NCBI RefSeq assembly: GCF_040049275.1
Contig: NZ_JBDZDT010000004.1
Coordinates: 496,001 to 560,000 of the forward strand
Length of the DNA: 64,000 nucleotides
Source of the DNA: Aquabacter sp040049275
Lineage (GTDB): Bacteria; Pseudomonadota; Alphaproteobacteria; Rhizobiales; Xanthobacteraceae
Direction: 5' to 3'
Position 1 is the stretch's first letter. Every line of letters begins with the position of its first letter. The translations under genes were made by a program, and so were the position numbers. This document shows positions 1-8,600 of the stretch, one piece after another. The notes beneath the pieces are model-generated. The model was not told the origin of the DNA and searched no databases. It was given only the letters and a program-made list of their open reading frames with translations.

Positions 1-804
1 GACTATGCCCGCCCCAAGGATCTCGCCGAGGCGTGCGCGATGCTGAACGAGGCCGGTGATGCCGCCATGATGGTGGCGGGCGGCCAGTCGCTCGTGCCCA
101 TGATGAGCCTGCGCCTCACCGCCTTCGAGACCCTGCTGGATGTCTCCCGCCTCGAGGCCCTGAAGCGCACCGAGGATGAAGGCAGCCATGTCTTCCTCGG
201 CGCCGCCACCACCCATGCCATGATCGAGGATGGCAAGGTGCCGGACCCCTCGCAGGGGCTGATGTCGCGGGTGGCCTCCAAGATCGCCTATCGGGCGGTG
301 CGCAACATGGGCACCATCGGCGGCTCGGTGGCGCTGGCGGACCCCGCCGCCGACTGGCCCTGCGGCCTCATCGCGCTCGAAGCTGAGGTGATCCTCGCCG
401 GCCCGGACGGGGAGCGCGCCTTGCCGGCGGACGGCTTCTTCCTCGGGCCCTACGAGACCGCGCGCGAGCCGAACGAGATCATCGTCGGGTTCCGTATCCC
501 GAAGCTGCCGCCCGCCGCCCGCTGGGGCACCTTCAAGGTGGCTCGCAAGAGCGGCGCCTTCTCGGATTCCCTCGCCATCGCGGTGCTGCCGGGCGACGGC
601 TCGGCGCGGGTCGCGCTCACCGGAACCACGGCCCATGCGGGCCTGCTGGTGCGCGCCTCCGAAGCGCTTCCCTCCGGCAATGTCGCGGCGCTGCGCGAAG
701 CCGCCCGCGCGGACATCGCCGAGCTCGACCCGGATGCGGACGCCTATCGCGTGCGCTGCCACCTCGCCACCGTCACCCGTGCCGCCGCGGAGGCGCTCTC
801 ATGA
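1..804 (+). CDS. FAD-binding subunit of a xanthine/CO-dehydrogenase-type molybdenum hydroxylase (5' partial)
   Basis: The reading frame is open from the first base, so the true start lies before the window. The medium subunit of these enzymes carries FAD and passes electrons from the 2Fe-2S subunit to the acceptor. Two family FAD-binding signatures are visible: GGQSLVPMMSLR near the N-terminus and a TIGGSVALADPAADWP segment about 60 residues later. The rest fits the C-terminal CO-dehydrogenase flavoprotein domain. It overlaps the next gene by four bases (ATGA), so the two are translationally coupled. The substrate cannot be read from this subunit; the Mo-binding large subunit is not in the window. 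The neighbouring decarboxylase-like amidohydrolase suggests an aromatic or N-heterocyclic substrate, which is inference. Confidence 0.9.
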   Translation, partial: DYARPKDLAEACAMLNEAGDAAMMVAGGQSLVPMMSLRLTAFETLLDVSRLEALKRTEDEGSHVFLGAATTHAMIEDGKVPDPSQGLMSRVASKIAYRAVRNMGTIGGSVALADPAADWPCGLIALEAEVILAGPDGERALPADGFFLGPYETAREPNEIIVGFRIPKLPPAARWGTFKVARKSGAFSDSLAIAVLPGDGSARVALTGTTAHAGLLVRASEALPSGNVAALREAARADIAELDPDADAYRVRCHLATVTRAAAEALS

Positions 805-1310
805 CCGCCCTCACCTTCACCCTTAACGGCGAGGAGACGACCGAGGCGGTGGAGCCGCGCGAGATCCTCGCCGACGTGCTGCGCGACCGCCTGCGCCTCA
901 CCGGCACGCATCTGGGCTGCGAGCACGGCGCCTGCGGTGCCTGCACCGTGACCATAGATGGCGTGCCCGCCCGCTCCTGCATCGTCCTTGCCGTTATGTG
1001 CGACGGCAAGAGCGTGGAGACCATCGAGGGCACCCGCGACGACGCGGCCATGAACGTCATCCGCCGGCACTTTCATGAGCAGCATGCCCTCCAGTGCGGC
1101 TTCTGCACGCCGGGCATGCTGATGGCTGCACGGGACATCATCGCCCGCCACGGCCAGCCCGACGAGGCGACGGTGCGCCGGGAGCTGTCCGGCCAGGTGT
1201 GCCGCTGCACCGGCTACATGGGCATCGTCGCCGCCATCCGCTCCGCCGCCGCCGAACTCCATCCGGAGGCCGCGGCACGTCCCATGCATACGGTTTCATC
1301 CTTGGCTTGA
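801..1310 (+). CDS. 2Fe-2S subunit of xanthine/CO-dehydrogenase-type molybdenum hydroxylase
   Basis: Small iron-sulfur subunit (169 residues) that relays electrons from the molybdenum site to FAD. All eight cluster cysteines can be seen. The plant-ferredoxin-type cluster uses C40, C45, C48 and C60 (motif GCEHGACGAC). The second cluster uses C99, C102, C134 and C136 (CGFCTPG and CRCTGY). Length is typical of CoxS-like subunits, with a slightly extended, non-conserved C-terminus. The start overlaps the stop of the FAD subunit. The pair matches the M-S part of the usual gene set. Substrate unknown. Confidence 0.93.
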   Translation: MTALTFTLNGEETTEAVEPREILADVLRDRLRLTGTHLGCEHGACGACTVTIDGVPARSCIVLAVMCDGKSVETIEGTRDDAAMNVIRRHFHEQHALQCGFCTPGMLMAARDIIARHGQPDEATVRRELSGQVCRCTGYMGIVAAIRSAAAELHPEAAARPMHTVSSLA

Positions 1311-1326
1311 AGGGTAGGTTTCTCCC

Positions 1327-2331
1327 ATGCGTCTCGATGCTTATACGCACCTGTTCCCGCCGGCTTACTTCAAGCGGATCCAGGACCACATCACCAACAG
1401 GGATGTTGTGAAGCGCTGGCTCAACCTGCCGACCTTGTGGGACGTGGAAGCGCGCCTGCGCATGATCGACAGCTTCGGCGACTACCAGCAGGTGCTCGCC
1501 AATTCCATGCCGGCGGTGGAGTTCTTCGCCGGCCCGGACGTGGCCCCCGAGCTGGCGCGCATCGCCAATGACGGCTTCGCCGAGCTGATCGCCAAGCACC
1601 CCGACCATTTCCCCGCCTTCGTGGCCTCGGTCGCCATGAACAATGCCGAGGAAGCGGTGAAGGAGATCGACCGCGCCGTGGGCCAGCTGGGCGCCAAGGG
1701 CATCCAGATCTTCACCAACGTGAACGGCCGCCCCCTCGATGACGAGGAATTCTACCCGGTCTTCGAGCGCATGGCGCACCACGATCTGCCCATCTGGCTG
1801 CATCCGAGCCGCGGGCAGGACTTCTCCGACTACAAGTCCGAGCAGAAGTCCAAGTACGAGATCTGGTGGACTTTCGGCTGGCCCTACGAGACCAGCGCCG
1901 CCATGTCCCGCATCGTCTTCTCCAGGATCCTGGAGAAGCTGCCGAACCTGAAGGTCATCACCCACCATATGGGCGCGATGATCCCGTTCTTCGACGGCCG
2001 CGTGGGCCCCGGCTGGGACCAGCTCGGCTCGCGCACCGGCGACGAGGACTATGAGGGCCTGCTTAAGTCCATGAAGAAGCGGCCCATCGATTACTTCAAG
2101 ATGTTCTATGCCGACACGGCGCTGTTCGGCTCGGTCGCCGGCACCCGCTGCGGCCTCGAATTCTTCGACATCGACCAGATCGTCTTCGCCTCCGACTGCC
2201 CGTTCGATCCGGAGGGCGGCTACCAGTTCATCCGCGAGACCCTGGCGGTTCTCGACAAGATGGACTTCACGAAGGAGCAGCGGGACAAGGTCATGGGCGG
2301 CAATCTGCGGCGCATGATGAAGATGGCTTGA
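1327..2331 (+). CDS. Amidohydrolase-2 family protein, ACMSD/decarboxylase-like
   Basis: A 334-residue TIM-barrel protein of the amidohydrolase-2 family, which includes aminocarboxymuconate-semialdehyde decarboxylase and several non-oxidative aromatic-acid decarboxylases. Later metal ligands are recognisable: H159 in PIWLHPSRG, H213/H214 in VITHHMGAM, and D290 in VFASDCPFD. The N-terminal HxH metal pair reads YTH (Tyr6-Thr-His8), so one usual histidine is missing. It follows the dehydrogenase subunits by 16 bases and precedes an ABC importer, suggesting one catabolic operon. A decarboxylase or ring-cleavage-product hydrolase is most likely; the exact reaction is not determinable here. Confidence 0.8.
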   Translation: MRLDAYTHLFPPAYFKRIQDHITNRDVVKRWLNLPTLWDVEARLRMIDSFGDYQQVLANSMPAVEFFAGPDVAPELARIANDGFAELIAKHPDHFPAFVASVAMNNAEEAVKEIDRAVGQLGAKGIQIFTNVNGRPLDDEEFYPVFERMAHHDLPIWLHPSRGQDFSDYKSEQKSKYEIWWTFGWPYETSAAMSRIVFSRILEKLPNLKVITHHMGAMIPFFDGRVGPGWDQLGSRTGDEDYEGLLKSMKKRPIDYFKMFYADTALFGSVAGTRCGLEFFDIDQIVFASDCPFDPEGGYQFIRETLAVLDKMDFTKEQRDKVMGGNLRRMMKMA

Positions 2332-2439
2332 CCCATGGGGCTTCGGCCCCATGCTTCGGAAACGATCCGGGACAAGGTTCGTAGAAGATATGACTTCCAG
2401 GACTCTCGAACTTCTACTTCAGAAGAGATGGGGATCAAC

Positions 2440-3498
2440 ATGACCAACGACACGACATCGATTGCGTCCGGTCTGAGCCGGCGCACACTGCTGCGGGCGG
2501 GTGCGGCCCTGGGTGCGGCTGGCATCATCGGCATGCCGCACATCGCCAAGGCGGCGGACACCGTCCGCTTCAGCCTGGAATTCCGCATCTATGGCGGCAA
2601 CGCGCCGTTCTTCTATGGCGTGGAGAAGGGCTTCTTCAAGGACCAGGGCATCGACATCCAGCTCGACGGCTCCGCCGGCTCGGGCGAGGCGGTGCGGCGC
2701 ATCGCGGCCGGCACCCACGAGTTCGGCACCGCCGATGCGGCGACCGTGGTGGAGTTCGTCGGCCGCAATCCCAATGTCGGGCTGAAGTCCACCATGATGG
2801 TGTTCGACAACTTCCCGGCGGTGATCCTCAGCCTCAAGCGCAAGCCGCTCACCAAGATGGAGCAGCTTGTGGGCGCGAAGATCGGGGTGGGGGCGTCCTC
2901 CGCCGCCACCAAGATCCTCCCTGCGCTGCTCAAGGCCCACAATATCGACCCGAACAAGATCAACTTCGTGAACATCGACGTGAAGCTGCGCGACACCATG
3001 CTGCTGAAGGGCGAAGTGGATGCCGTGATCGCGTTCGACTACACGGCCATCTTCAACCTCATGGAGAGCGGCGTGAAGCAGGAGGATATCGTTCTCCTGT
3101 ACTACTCGGAGAACGGCTTCGCCTTCCCCGGCAACTCCCTCGTCGCCTCCAAGGCCATGATGGAGACCAAGCCCGACCTCACCAAGCGCCTTGCCAAGGC
3201 CATCGCCCGCTGCTGGGTGGAAGGCAACAAGGACCGGGAAGGCTGCATCGCCGCCGTCACCAAGCGCGAGCGCCTGCTCGATCCCACCGTGGAACTGGCG
3301 CGCCTCAACTTCGTCTACCAGAAGCACGTGCTCACGAAGAACGTCCTGGCCAACGGCCTCGGCGCCATCACCCAGGGGCGCCTCAAGGCGGGCATGGACA
3401 TCCTCTCGGAGAGCCTTGAGCTCACCCCGCCCCCCACCGTGGCGCAGGTCTACGACGACCAGTTCCTGCCCCCCATAGAAGACCGGCGGTTCTCCTGA
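2440..3498 (+). CDS. ABC transporter substrate-binding protein, NitT/TauT type
   Basis: Periplasmic binding protein of the SsuA/NMT1-like superfamily, feeding the ATPase and permease encoded next. The start at 2440 is preferred because it yields an export signal directly: a twin-arginine stretch SRRTLLRAG at residues 13-21, a hydrophobic segment, and a probable cut near AKA-ADT. An in-frame ATG at 2335 would add 35 charged residues before the signal and is unlikely. The mature part has the family pattern NAPFFYGVEKGFFKDQGID. The 3' end overlaps the ATPase start by one base. The ligand is unknown; many such systems carry pyrimidine precursors, sulfonates or aromatic acids. Confidence 0.85.
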   Translation: MTNDTTSIASGLSRRTLLRAGAALGAAGIIGMPHIAKAADTVRFSLEFRIYGGNAPFFYGVEKGFFKDQGIDIQLDGSAGSGEAVRRIAAGTHEFGTADAATVVEFVGRNPNVGLKSTMMVFDNFPAVILSLKRKPLTKMEQLVGAKIGVGASSAATKILPALLKAHNIDPNKINFVNIDVKLRDTMLLKGEVDAVIAFDYTAIFNLMESGVKQEDIVLLYYSENGFAFPGNSLVASKAMMETKPDLTKRLAKAIARCWVEGNKDREGCIAAVTKRERLLDPTVELARLNFVYQKHVLTKNVLANGLGAITQGRLKAGMDILSESLELTPPPTVAQVYDDQFLPPIEDRRFS

Positions 3499-4400
3499 TG
3501 CTGGCATTCACCGCACCTCCCCTCTCCGCGCAGCCGGCCGCTCCCCTCGGGGAGCCGGCCGGCGGCACCGGCGCGTTCGTCAAGCTCGACGGCGTGAGCC
3601 TGTCCTATGGTGGTGGCCCGGAGGGGACGAAAGCTCTCTCCAACACCCACATGTCCATCGAGAAGGGCCACTTCATCGCGGTGGTCGGCCCTTCCGGCTG
3701 CGGCAAGTCCTCGCTGATGAAGCTGGTGACCGGCCTGATGCCCCCCACCGAAGGCACGGTCTCGGTGGGTGGGACGAAGGTGAACGGCCCGCTCAAGATC
3801 GTCGGCATGGCGTTCCAGAACCCGACTTTGCTGCCCTGGCGCCCGCTTCTGTCCAATGTGATGCTGCCGCTCGAGATCGTGCAGCCGCACCGCTCGCGCC
3901 TGCGTTCCAACAAGGCGGAATATCTGAAGAAGGCGCGGGCGCTGCTGGAGACGGTGGGCCTTGCCGAGTTCGAGCAGAAATTCCCCTGGATGCTCTCCGG
4001 CGGCATGCAGCAGCGCGCGAACCTGTGCCGCTCGCTGATCCACGACCCGGACCTCTTGATGCTGGACGAGCCGTTCGGCGCGCTCGACGCCTTCACCCGC
4101 GAAGAGCTCTGGGGCGTGCTGCAGGAGGTGTGGATGGAGCGCCGCTTCACCTGCATCCTCGTCACCCACGATCTGCGTGAGGCGGCCTACCTTGCCGACA
4201 CCATCTATGTGATGAGCGCGCGCCCCGGCACCATCATCGCCAAGCACGAGGTGGACCTGCCGCGCATGCGCACGGTGGACACCACCTTCGAGCCCCGCTT
4301 CGTGGACCTCGTGCACACCATCCGCAGCGAAATCGCCCAGGTGCGCAACGAGGCGAAGCGGGCCGCCAAGGAAACCGCCGCCCAGGCAAAGGCCTCCTGA
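3498..4400 (+). CDS. ABC transporter ATP-binding protein, NitT/TauT type
   Basis: Cytoplasmic ATPase (300 residues) energising the importer formed with the preceding binding protein and the following permease. Walker A is GPSGCGKSS at about residues 64-72, the signature is LSGGMQQR, and Walker B is LLMLDEPFGALD followed by the switch histidine in LVTHDLREA. The C-terminal 20 residues are Ala/Lys-rich. Gene order binding protein-ATPase-permease with one- to two-base junctions shows a tight operon. Confidence 0.9.
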   Translation: MLAFTAPPLSAQPAAPLGEPAGGTGAFVKLDGVSLSYGGGPEGTKALSNTHMSIEKGHFIAVVGPSGCGKSSLMKLVTGLMPPTEGTVSVGGTKVNGPLKIVGMAFQNPTLLPWRPLLSNVMLPLEIVQPHRSRLRSNKAEYLKKARALLETVGLAEFEQKFPWMLSGGMQQRANLCRSLIHDPDLLMLDEPFGALDAFTREELWGVLQEVWMERRFTCILVTHDLREAAYLADTIYVMSARPGTIIAKHEVDLPRMRTVDTTFEPRFVDLVHTIRSEIAQVRNEAKRAAKETAAQAKAS

Positions 4401-4401
4401 C

Positions 4402-5193
4402 ATGACCCGACAAGCTCAGAAACGACTGGAACAGGTCGCCCCCTGGATCGTCACCATCGGCCTCCTCGTCGTGTGGCAGGCGGTGGTGGTGGTGTTCAAG
4501 ATCGAACCCTTCCTGATGCCCTCGCCCACCGCCATCTTCGCGGCCTTCCTGCAGTATCAGGATTCCATCCTGTACCATGCGTGGCACACCATGGTCTCCA
4601 CACTGCTGGGCTTCGCGCTCGGCATCGTGGTGGGCGTGCTGCTCGGCATCTGCATCGGATCCTCGCGGCTCGTCTATGCCGGGCTCTATCCGGTGCTGAT
4701 CGGCTTCAACTCGGTGCCGAAGGTGGCCACCGTGCCGATCCTGGTGCTGTGGCTGGGTATCGGCCAGCCGACCGCGGTGGCGACCGCCTTCCTGCTCTGC
4801 TTCTTCCCCATCGCGGTGAACGTGGCCACGGGCCTTGCCACCGTGGAGCCGGAGCTGGAGGACGTGCTGCGCTCGCTCGGCGCCTCGCGCACCGACATCC
4901 TGCTGAAGGTGGGCTTGCCGCGCGCCATGCCGTATTTCTTCGCCTCCCTGAAGGTGGCGATCACGCTGGCCTTCGTCGGCGCGGTCATTGCCGAGACCTT
5001 GGCATCGAACGACGGCATCGGCTATCTGATGATTCAGGCGTCCTCCCAGTTCCGGGTGCCGCTGATGTTCGCGGGGCTCGCGGTCATCGCCGCCATGGGC
5101 GTGGTGACGTACCTCATCTTCGCCTTCATCGAGCGGCGCATGACGGGCTGGGCGGTGCGCGGGCAGAATGCGAGCCTTGGGGGTGGCGGATGA
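4402..5193 (+). CDS. ABC transporter permease, NitT/TauT type
   Basis: Inner-membrane permease of 263 residues with about six hydrophobic segments, typical of the SsuC/TauC group. The cytoplasmic EAA-like loop that docks on the ATPase is visible as LRSLGASRTDILLKVGLP around residues 155-172. It starts two bases after the ATPase stop and its stop overlaps the following regulator start (ATGA), so the importer and the MarR regulator are co-translated. Confidence 0.9.
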   Translation: MTRQAQKRLEQVAPWIVTIGLLVVWQAVVVVFKIEPFLMPSPTAIFAAFLQYQDSILYHAWHTMVSTLLGFALGIVVGVLLGICIGSSRLVYAGLYPVLIGFNSVPKVATVPILVLWLGIGQPTAVATAFLLCFFPIAVNVATGLATVEPELEDVLRSLGASRTDILLKVGLPRAMPYFFASLKVAITLAFVGAVIAETLASNDGIGYLMIQASSQFRVPLMFAGLAVIAAMGVVTYLIFAFIERRMTGWAVRGQNASLGGGG

Positions 5194-5762
5194 CGGCTCC
5201 CCCGAGATCGGGACGCGGGCAACGGGGGCAGCGGGCGCAGAGGATGGTGGAAGACGCGGCGGAGTTGATGACCGGGACGGAGGTGACCGAGCCGGTCGCC
5301 GGCCTGTTCTCCCTCTGGGCGCGTCCCGGCTTCCTGGTGCGCCGGCTGCACCAGATCTCGGTCGCCGTCTTCATGGAGGGAATGGCCGAACTGGAGATCA
5401 CCCCGCTCCAGTTCGGCGCGCTCTCCATCGTCGCGCTCAGCCCCGGCATCGAGCAGGCAGCGGTGGGCACCGAGCTCGGCGTCGACCGGGCCAACAATGC
5501 CGACGTGCTGAACCGGCTGGAAAAAGGCGGCCTCATCGCCCGCCATACGGCGCCCCATGACAGGCGCACCAAGAAGGTCTATCTCACCGCGCGCGGGCGG
5601 GACATGGTGCTCAGCGCCAACGAACGCTTCGCGGATATCCAGAAGCGGTTCCTCGGCCCGCTCTCTGCGGCGGAGAAGAAGATCTTCCTTGCCTTGCTGT
5701 CCAAGCTGATCGAGGAGAACAACTCGCTGGGCCGCACGGTCCTGCGTTTCGCGGAACGATAA
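5190..5762 (+). CDS. MarR family transcriptional regulator
   Basis: Winged-helix regulator of 190 residues. The recognition region PLQFGALSIVALSPGIEQAA...VDRANNADVLNRLE and the wing HDRRTKKVYLT are classic MarR features. The ATG at 5190 overlaps the permease stop; a second ATG at 5244 would remove a basic, Gly/Arg-rich leader and is also possible. Its place at the end of the dehydrogenase-importer operon suggests it senses the substrate or an intermediate and controls this locus. That role is inferred from context only. Confidence 0.88.
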   Translation: MTAPPRSGRGQRGQRAQRMVEDAAELMTGTEVTEPVAGLFSLWARPGFLVRRLHQISVAVFMEGMAELEITPLQFGALSIVALSPGIEQAAVGTELGVDRANNADVLNRLEKGGLIARHTAPHDRRTKKVYLTARGRDMVLSANERFADIQKRFLGPLSAAEKKIFLALLSKLIEENNSLGRTVLRFAER

Positions 5763-5774
5763 AAAAAGCGGCTC

Positions 5775-7004
5775 ATGGGTCAGGAAGCGGTCAGGGACGG
5801 CGGTCACCGCCGGGACGCGAGCGTCGTCGCTCTGGTGAGCGCGGCGCATTTCGTCAGCCATTACTACATGCTGCTGCTGCCGCCGATATTCCTGGCGGTG
5901 CAGGCGGACTACAAGGTCTCCTTCACCGAGCTGGGCCTCGCCCTCGGCGCGTTCAACCTCGTCACGGTCATCTTCCAGGTGCCGGTGGGCATGCTCGCCG
6001 ATGCCTGGAGCGCGCGAGGCGTGTTCCTGCTGGGCCTTCTCATCGGCGCGGCTTCGGTGCTCGGCGCCGCGCTCGCGCCCACCTTCCTCGGGCTCATTGG
6101 CGCGTTCGCGGTCATGGGGCTCGCCAACACGGCCTATCATCCGGCGGCCTACGGCATCCTCGCCTATCGCATCGCCCCCGCCCGGCTCGGCTATGCCTTT
6201 TCCGTGCACACCTTCGCGGGCTTCCTCGGCGGCGCCTGCGCGCCCGTCACCCTCATCGTGCTGGAGCACCAGCTCGGCTGGCGCGGCGCGCTCATGTGCG
6301 CCGCCGGCCTCGGTGTTGTGGTGGCCCTGATCCTCCTCGCCGGCTGGTCGCTGCTGCGCGATCGGGATGTGGGGCCGAAGGTGGTTTCCCACACCGGGCC
6401 GACGCGCATCTGGTCGGCGGAGGTGGTGCGCAACGTGTTCGTCTTCTCCTGCCTCGCCGCCGCCAATTCCGGCGTCCAGGGCTATACGGTGGTGGCGCTG
6501 GCGAGCGCGTGGGGGGTGCCTGTTCTCGCCGGCGCGGCGGCGATCTCCAGCTATCTCTTTCTTCTCACGGTGGGCGTGCTGGTCGGCGGCTGGGTGGCGG
6601 AGCGCTTCCCCCGGCACGATCTGGTGATGGCGGTGGGGCTCGGCGTCTCGGGTCTCGCGCTCGCCGGGGTCGGGCTCCTGCGGCTCGACGCGACGGCGCT
6701 TCTGGTGGTGTGTGGGCTGGGCGGCTTCACCAACGGGCTGGTCCTGCCCTCGCGGGACCTGATCGTGAAGGCAGCGACCCCGCCCGGCGCTTTCGGCCGG
6801 GTGTTCGCCATCGTCACCACGGGCTTCAGCATCGGCAACATGTTCGCGCCCTTCGTCTTCGGGCTGCTCATGGACCATGACGCGCCGCGCGGCGTGTTCC
6901 TGGCGGTGGCCGCCTTCACCCTGGGCGCGATCCTGCTCAGCGTGGTGGGACGGCCGAGCCGCACGCCGCCCGGCCGCGAGGCGCCGGTCATGGCGCTGGA
7001 TTGA
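5775..7004 (+). CDS. MFS transporter
   Basis: A 409-residue major facilitator with about twelve hydrophobic helices. The loop between helices 2 and 3 carries a degenerate family motif (PVGMLADAWSARGVF). The N-terminal ASVVALVSAAHFVSHYY and helix-1 pattern resemble the fosmidomycin-resistance/oxalate-formate-like MFS groups. It lies 12 bases after the MarR gene, so probably belongs to the same operon and may export or import a compound handled by the upstream enzymes. Substrate unknown. Confidence 0.85.
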   Translation: MGQEAVRDGGHRRDASVVALVSAAHFVSHYYMLLLPPIFLAVQADYKVSFTELGLALGAFNLVTVIFQVPVGMLADAWSARGVFLLGLLIGAASVLGAALAPTFLGLIGAFAVMGLANTAYHPAAYGILAYRIAPARLGYAFSVHTFAGFLGGACAPVTLIVLEHQLGWRGALMCAAGLGVVVALILLAGWSLLRDRDVGPKVVSHTGPTRIWSAEVVRNVFVFSCLAAANSGVQGYTVVALASAWGVPVLAGAAAISSYLFLLTVGVLVGGWVAERFPRHDLVMAVGLGVSGLALAGVGLLRLDATALLVVCGLGGFTNGLVLPSRDLIVKAATPPGAFGRVFAIVTTGFSIGNMFAPFVFGLLMDHDAPRGVFLAVAAFTLGAILLSVVGRPSRTPPGREAPVMALD

Positions 7005-7017
7005 CTTAACGCTCCGC

Positions 7018-7113
7018 CGTCATGCCCGGGCTTGACCCGGGCATCCACGCCTTGCCCTTCGCCCGAGCCTAGCGGAGCCCCGTGGATGGCCGGGTCAAGC
7101 CCGGCCATGACGG
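7018..7113. repeat. Intergenic palindromic repeat, family A, copy 1
   Basis: Two arms, each itself a C/G palindrome around GGCTTGACC or GGTCAAGCC, face each other about 35 bases apart (ATGCCCGGGCTTGACCCGGG on the left; GGCCGGGTCAAGCCCGGCCA on the right). It begins CGTCATG and ends CATGACGG, so the outer edges also pair. It sits downstream of the MFS gene and of the convergent DUF1398 gene and may act as a bidirectional terminator. Further copies occur at 15451, 17999, 29131 and 50521, with a half copy at 43394. Confidence 0.85.
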
Positions 7114-7150
7114 TTCGCTATATTGAGCCGGGGTAGGCGGCACTTCCCCC

Positions 7151-7558
7151 TCAGTTCGGCTTGGCGCCGGGGAACCATTCCACATGGGTCTCGCCGGTGC
7201 GGCCGTAATAGACGGCGCGACGGCCGGCCAGCGAAACCAGATAGGCGACGCAGCCCGCCGCCGCGATGCGGGCGCAGAATTCGCGGTACTTGATCTGTCC
7301 GGCCTGGACCGCCCGCACCGCCCGCTCGACGCCCTCGGCGGAGAAACCTTCGGCCGGCACCGCGCCCACCTCGTGGGCCGCCACCACGTGGGAGGCGCCG
7401 GAGGGCAGGTAATAGGTCTTCTCATTCCGCTGGAGGTCGGCGTGATAGCGCTCGATGCCGGCTTCCATGAGCTGCGCCACCACTTCGGGGAAGGTGACGC
7501 GCTCGGCGTCCGAATCGCGGGTGGCGGCCTCCATCGCCGCGGTCACATGCGGTTCCAT
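7151..7558 (-). CDS. DUF1398 family protein
   Basis: A 135-residue soluble protein matching the DUF1398 family (YbcV-like), whose function is unknown. Recognisable features are FPEVVAQLMEAGIERYHADL, the central YYLPSG segment, and the C-terminal YYGRTGETHVEWFPG. The ATG at 7558 has a good GGAGAG ribosome-binding site; a longer frame extends upstream only through the adjacent marR gene and is rejected. It lies 22 bases downstream of the MarR gene on the same strand, so the two are probably co-transcribed. Confidence 0.8.
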   Translation of the reverse strand: MEPHVTAAMEAATRDSDAERVTFPEVVAQLMEAGIERYHADLQRNEKTYYLPSGASHVVAAHEVGAVPAEGFSAEGVERAVRAVQAGQIKYREFCARIAAAGCVAYLVSLAGRRAVYYGRTGETHVEWFPGAKPN

Positions 7559-7580
7559 GGGTCTCTCCAGTTGGTGAGGG

Positions 7581-8042
7581 TCAGTCCACCGGCACGGCGC
7601 GCAGGCCGTGGCGGCGGACGATGTCCTTGAGCACACTTTCAATGACGGTCCGCGCCGCCGGGTCGAGATGGCCGAAGAAGTCGGCGTCGTTGGCATCGGC
7701 CTCGGCGGAGAGCGCGGGCACCAGCGCCCGGCCCTTGGGCGTCAGGGCCAGCGCCTGATAGCGGCGGTCCAATGTGGTGGCGCTGCGGGTGAGGAGGTCC
7801 TTGGCCAATAGCCGGTCAACCAGCTTGGTGATGGCCCCGCGCGTCATGCCCAGCCGCTCCGCCACCTCGCTCGGGGCCGTGGCCTCCCGGTCATAAAGAT
7901 CGCGCAGCACCACCCATTCCGCCACCGTCGTGTCCTGCTCCTGAAGACGCATGCGGAAGGCGTGGGAGACCTGGTTCGAGACGAAGCGGAGCCAGTAGCC
8001 GAGATGGGTCTCAAGCGGGCTGACGGACGCAGTGTCGAGCAT
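7581..8042 (-). CDS. MarR family transcriptional regulator
   Basis: A 153-residue winged-helix repressor-type protein. Recognition helix region is PSEVAERLGMTRGAITKLVD; the wing is LDRRYQALALTPKGRAL. It is transcribed away from the DUF3592 gene and towards the DUF1398 gene. An inverted repeat just upstream of its start (8065-8085) is a plausible autoregulatory operator. The ligand is unknown. Confidence 0.9.
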   Translation of the reverse strand: MLDTASVSPLETHLGYWLRFVSNQVSHAFRMRLQEQDTTVAEWVVLRDLYDREATAPSEVAERLGMTRGAITKLVDRLLAKDLLTRSATTLDRRYQALALTPKGRALVPALSAEADANDADFFGHLDPAARTVIESVLKDIVRRHGLRAVPVD

Positions 8043-8064
8043 GATGAGCCTCGTGATTGACTAG

Positions 8065-8085
8065 GAAACTATCTCATATGGTTTC
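8065..8085. promoter_or_regulatory. Candidate MarR operator
   Basis: Imperfect inverted repeat, GAAACTATCT facing ATATGGTTTC (8 of 10 positions pair), 23 bases upstream of the MarR start. It is AT-rich against a GC-rich background, and its size suits a MarR dimer. Inferred by position and symmetry only. Confidence 0.45.
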
Positions 8086-8153
8086 TATGTCAACTATTTC
8101 CTGCGGCGCTCCGCGCATTGACGCCAAGCTGCAGCCGGCGCGAAGCTCGCGCC

Positions 8154-8600
8154 ATGGAAATCCTTGGCCGCATCTTGGCTTATCTGCTGTCGGTGGGCGT
8201 GGTGGGCGGCATGGTCTATGCGGCCATCGCCTTCGGTGCCCGGGCCAAGGCGCTGAAGGCGGCCGGCTGGCGGGCGGTGCCGGGAACCGTCGTCCGCCCG
8301 GCGCGGCCCTCAGCCCTTGGCACGCTCGGTGGCGGCGTGCGCTATCGCTATGCGGTGGAAGGGCGCGCCTATGAGAGCGGGCGCGTGCGGCTGCTGGATT
8401 GGCCGGCCTTCCTCTGGCCCGATGCCGAGGCGGTGCAAAACCGGCTCGCGGCGGCGGACGCCGTGGAGGTGAAGGTCAATCCGGCCTATGCCGAGGACGC
8501 CGCCCTCGATCTCGCCGCGCCGCCCCGGGCCTTCGGCTGGACAGGGGTCGGCGTCACGCTCGCCTGCTTGCTTCTTCTAGGCCTGCGGCGGCTGATCTAA
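8154..8600 (+). CDS. DUF3592-like membrane protein
   Basis: A 148-residue protein with one hydrophobic helix at each end (about residues 3-22 and 125-145) and a central soluble beta-rich domain with YRYAVEGRAYESGRV, the pattern of DUF3592 proteins. The ATG at 8154 gives MEILGRILAYLL directly into the first membrane helix. An upstream ATG at 8118 would add a charged, cysteine-containing leader and is less likely. Function unknown. It is divergent from the MarR gene and convergent with azlD, whose stop overlaps its end by four bases. Confidence 0.7.
   Translation: MEILGRILAYLLSVGVVGGMVYAAIAFGARAKALKAAGWRAVPGTVVRPARPSALGTLGGGVRYRYAVEGRAYESGRVRLLDWPAFLWPDAEAVQNRLAAADAVEVKVNPAYAEDAALDLAAPPRAFGWTGVGVTLACLLLLGLRRLI

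Noticed and set aside
4473..5189. Extension of the MarR frame upstream through the permease
   Set aside because: That stretch is an out-of-frame shadow of the permease. The MarR fold starts after the ATG at 5190.
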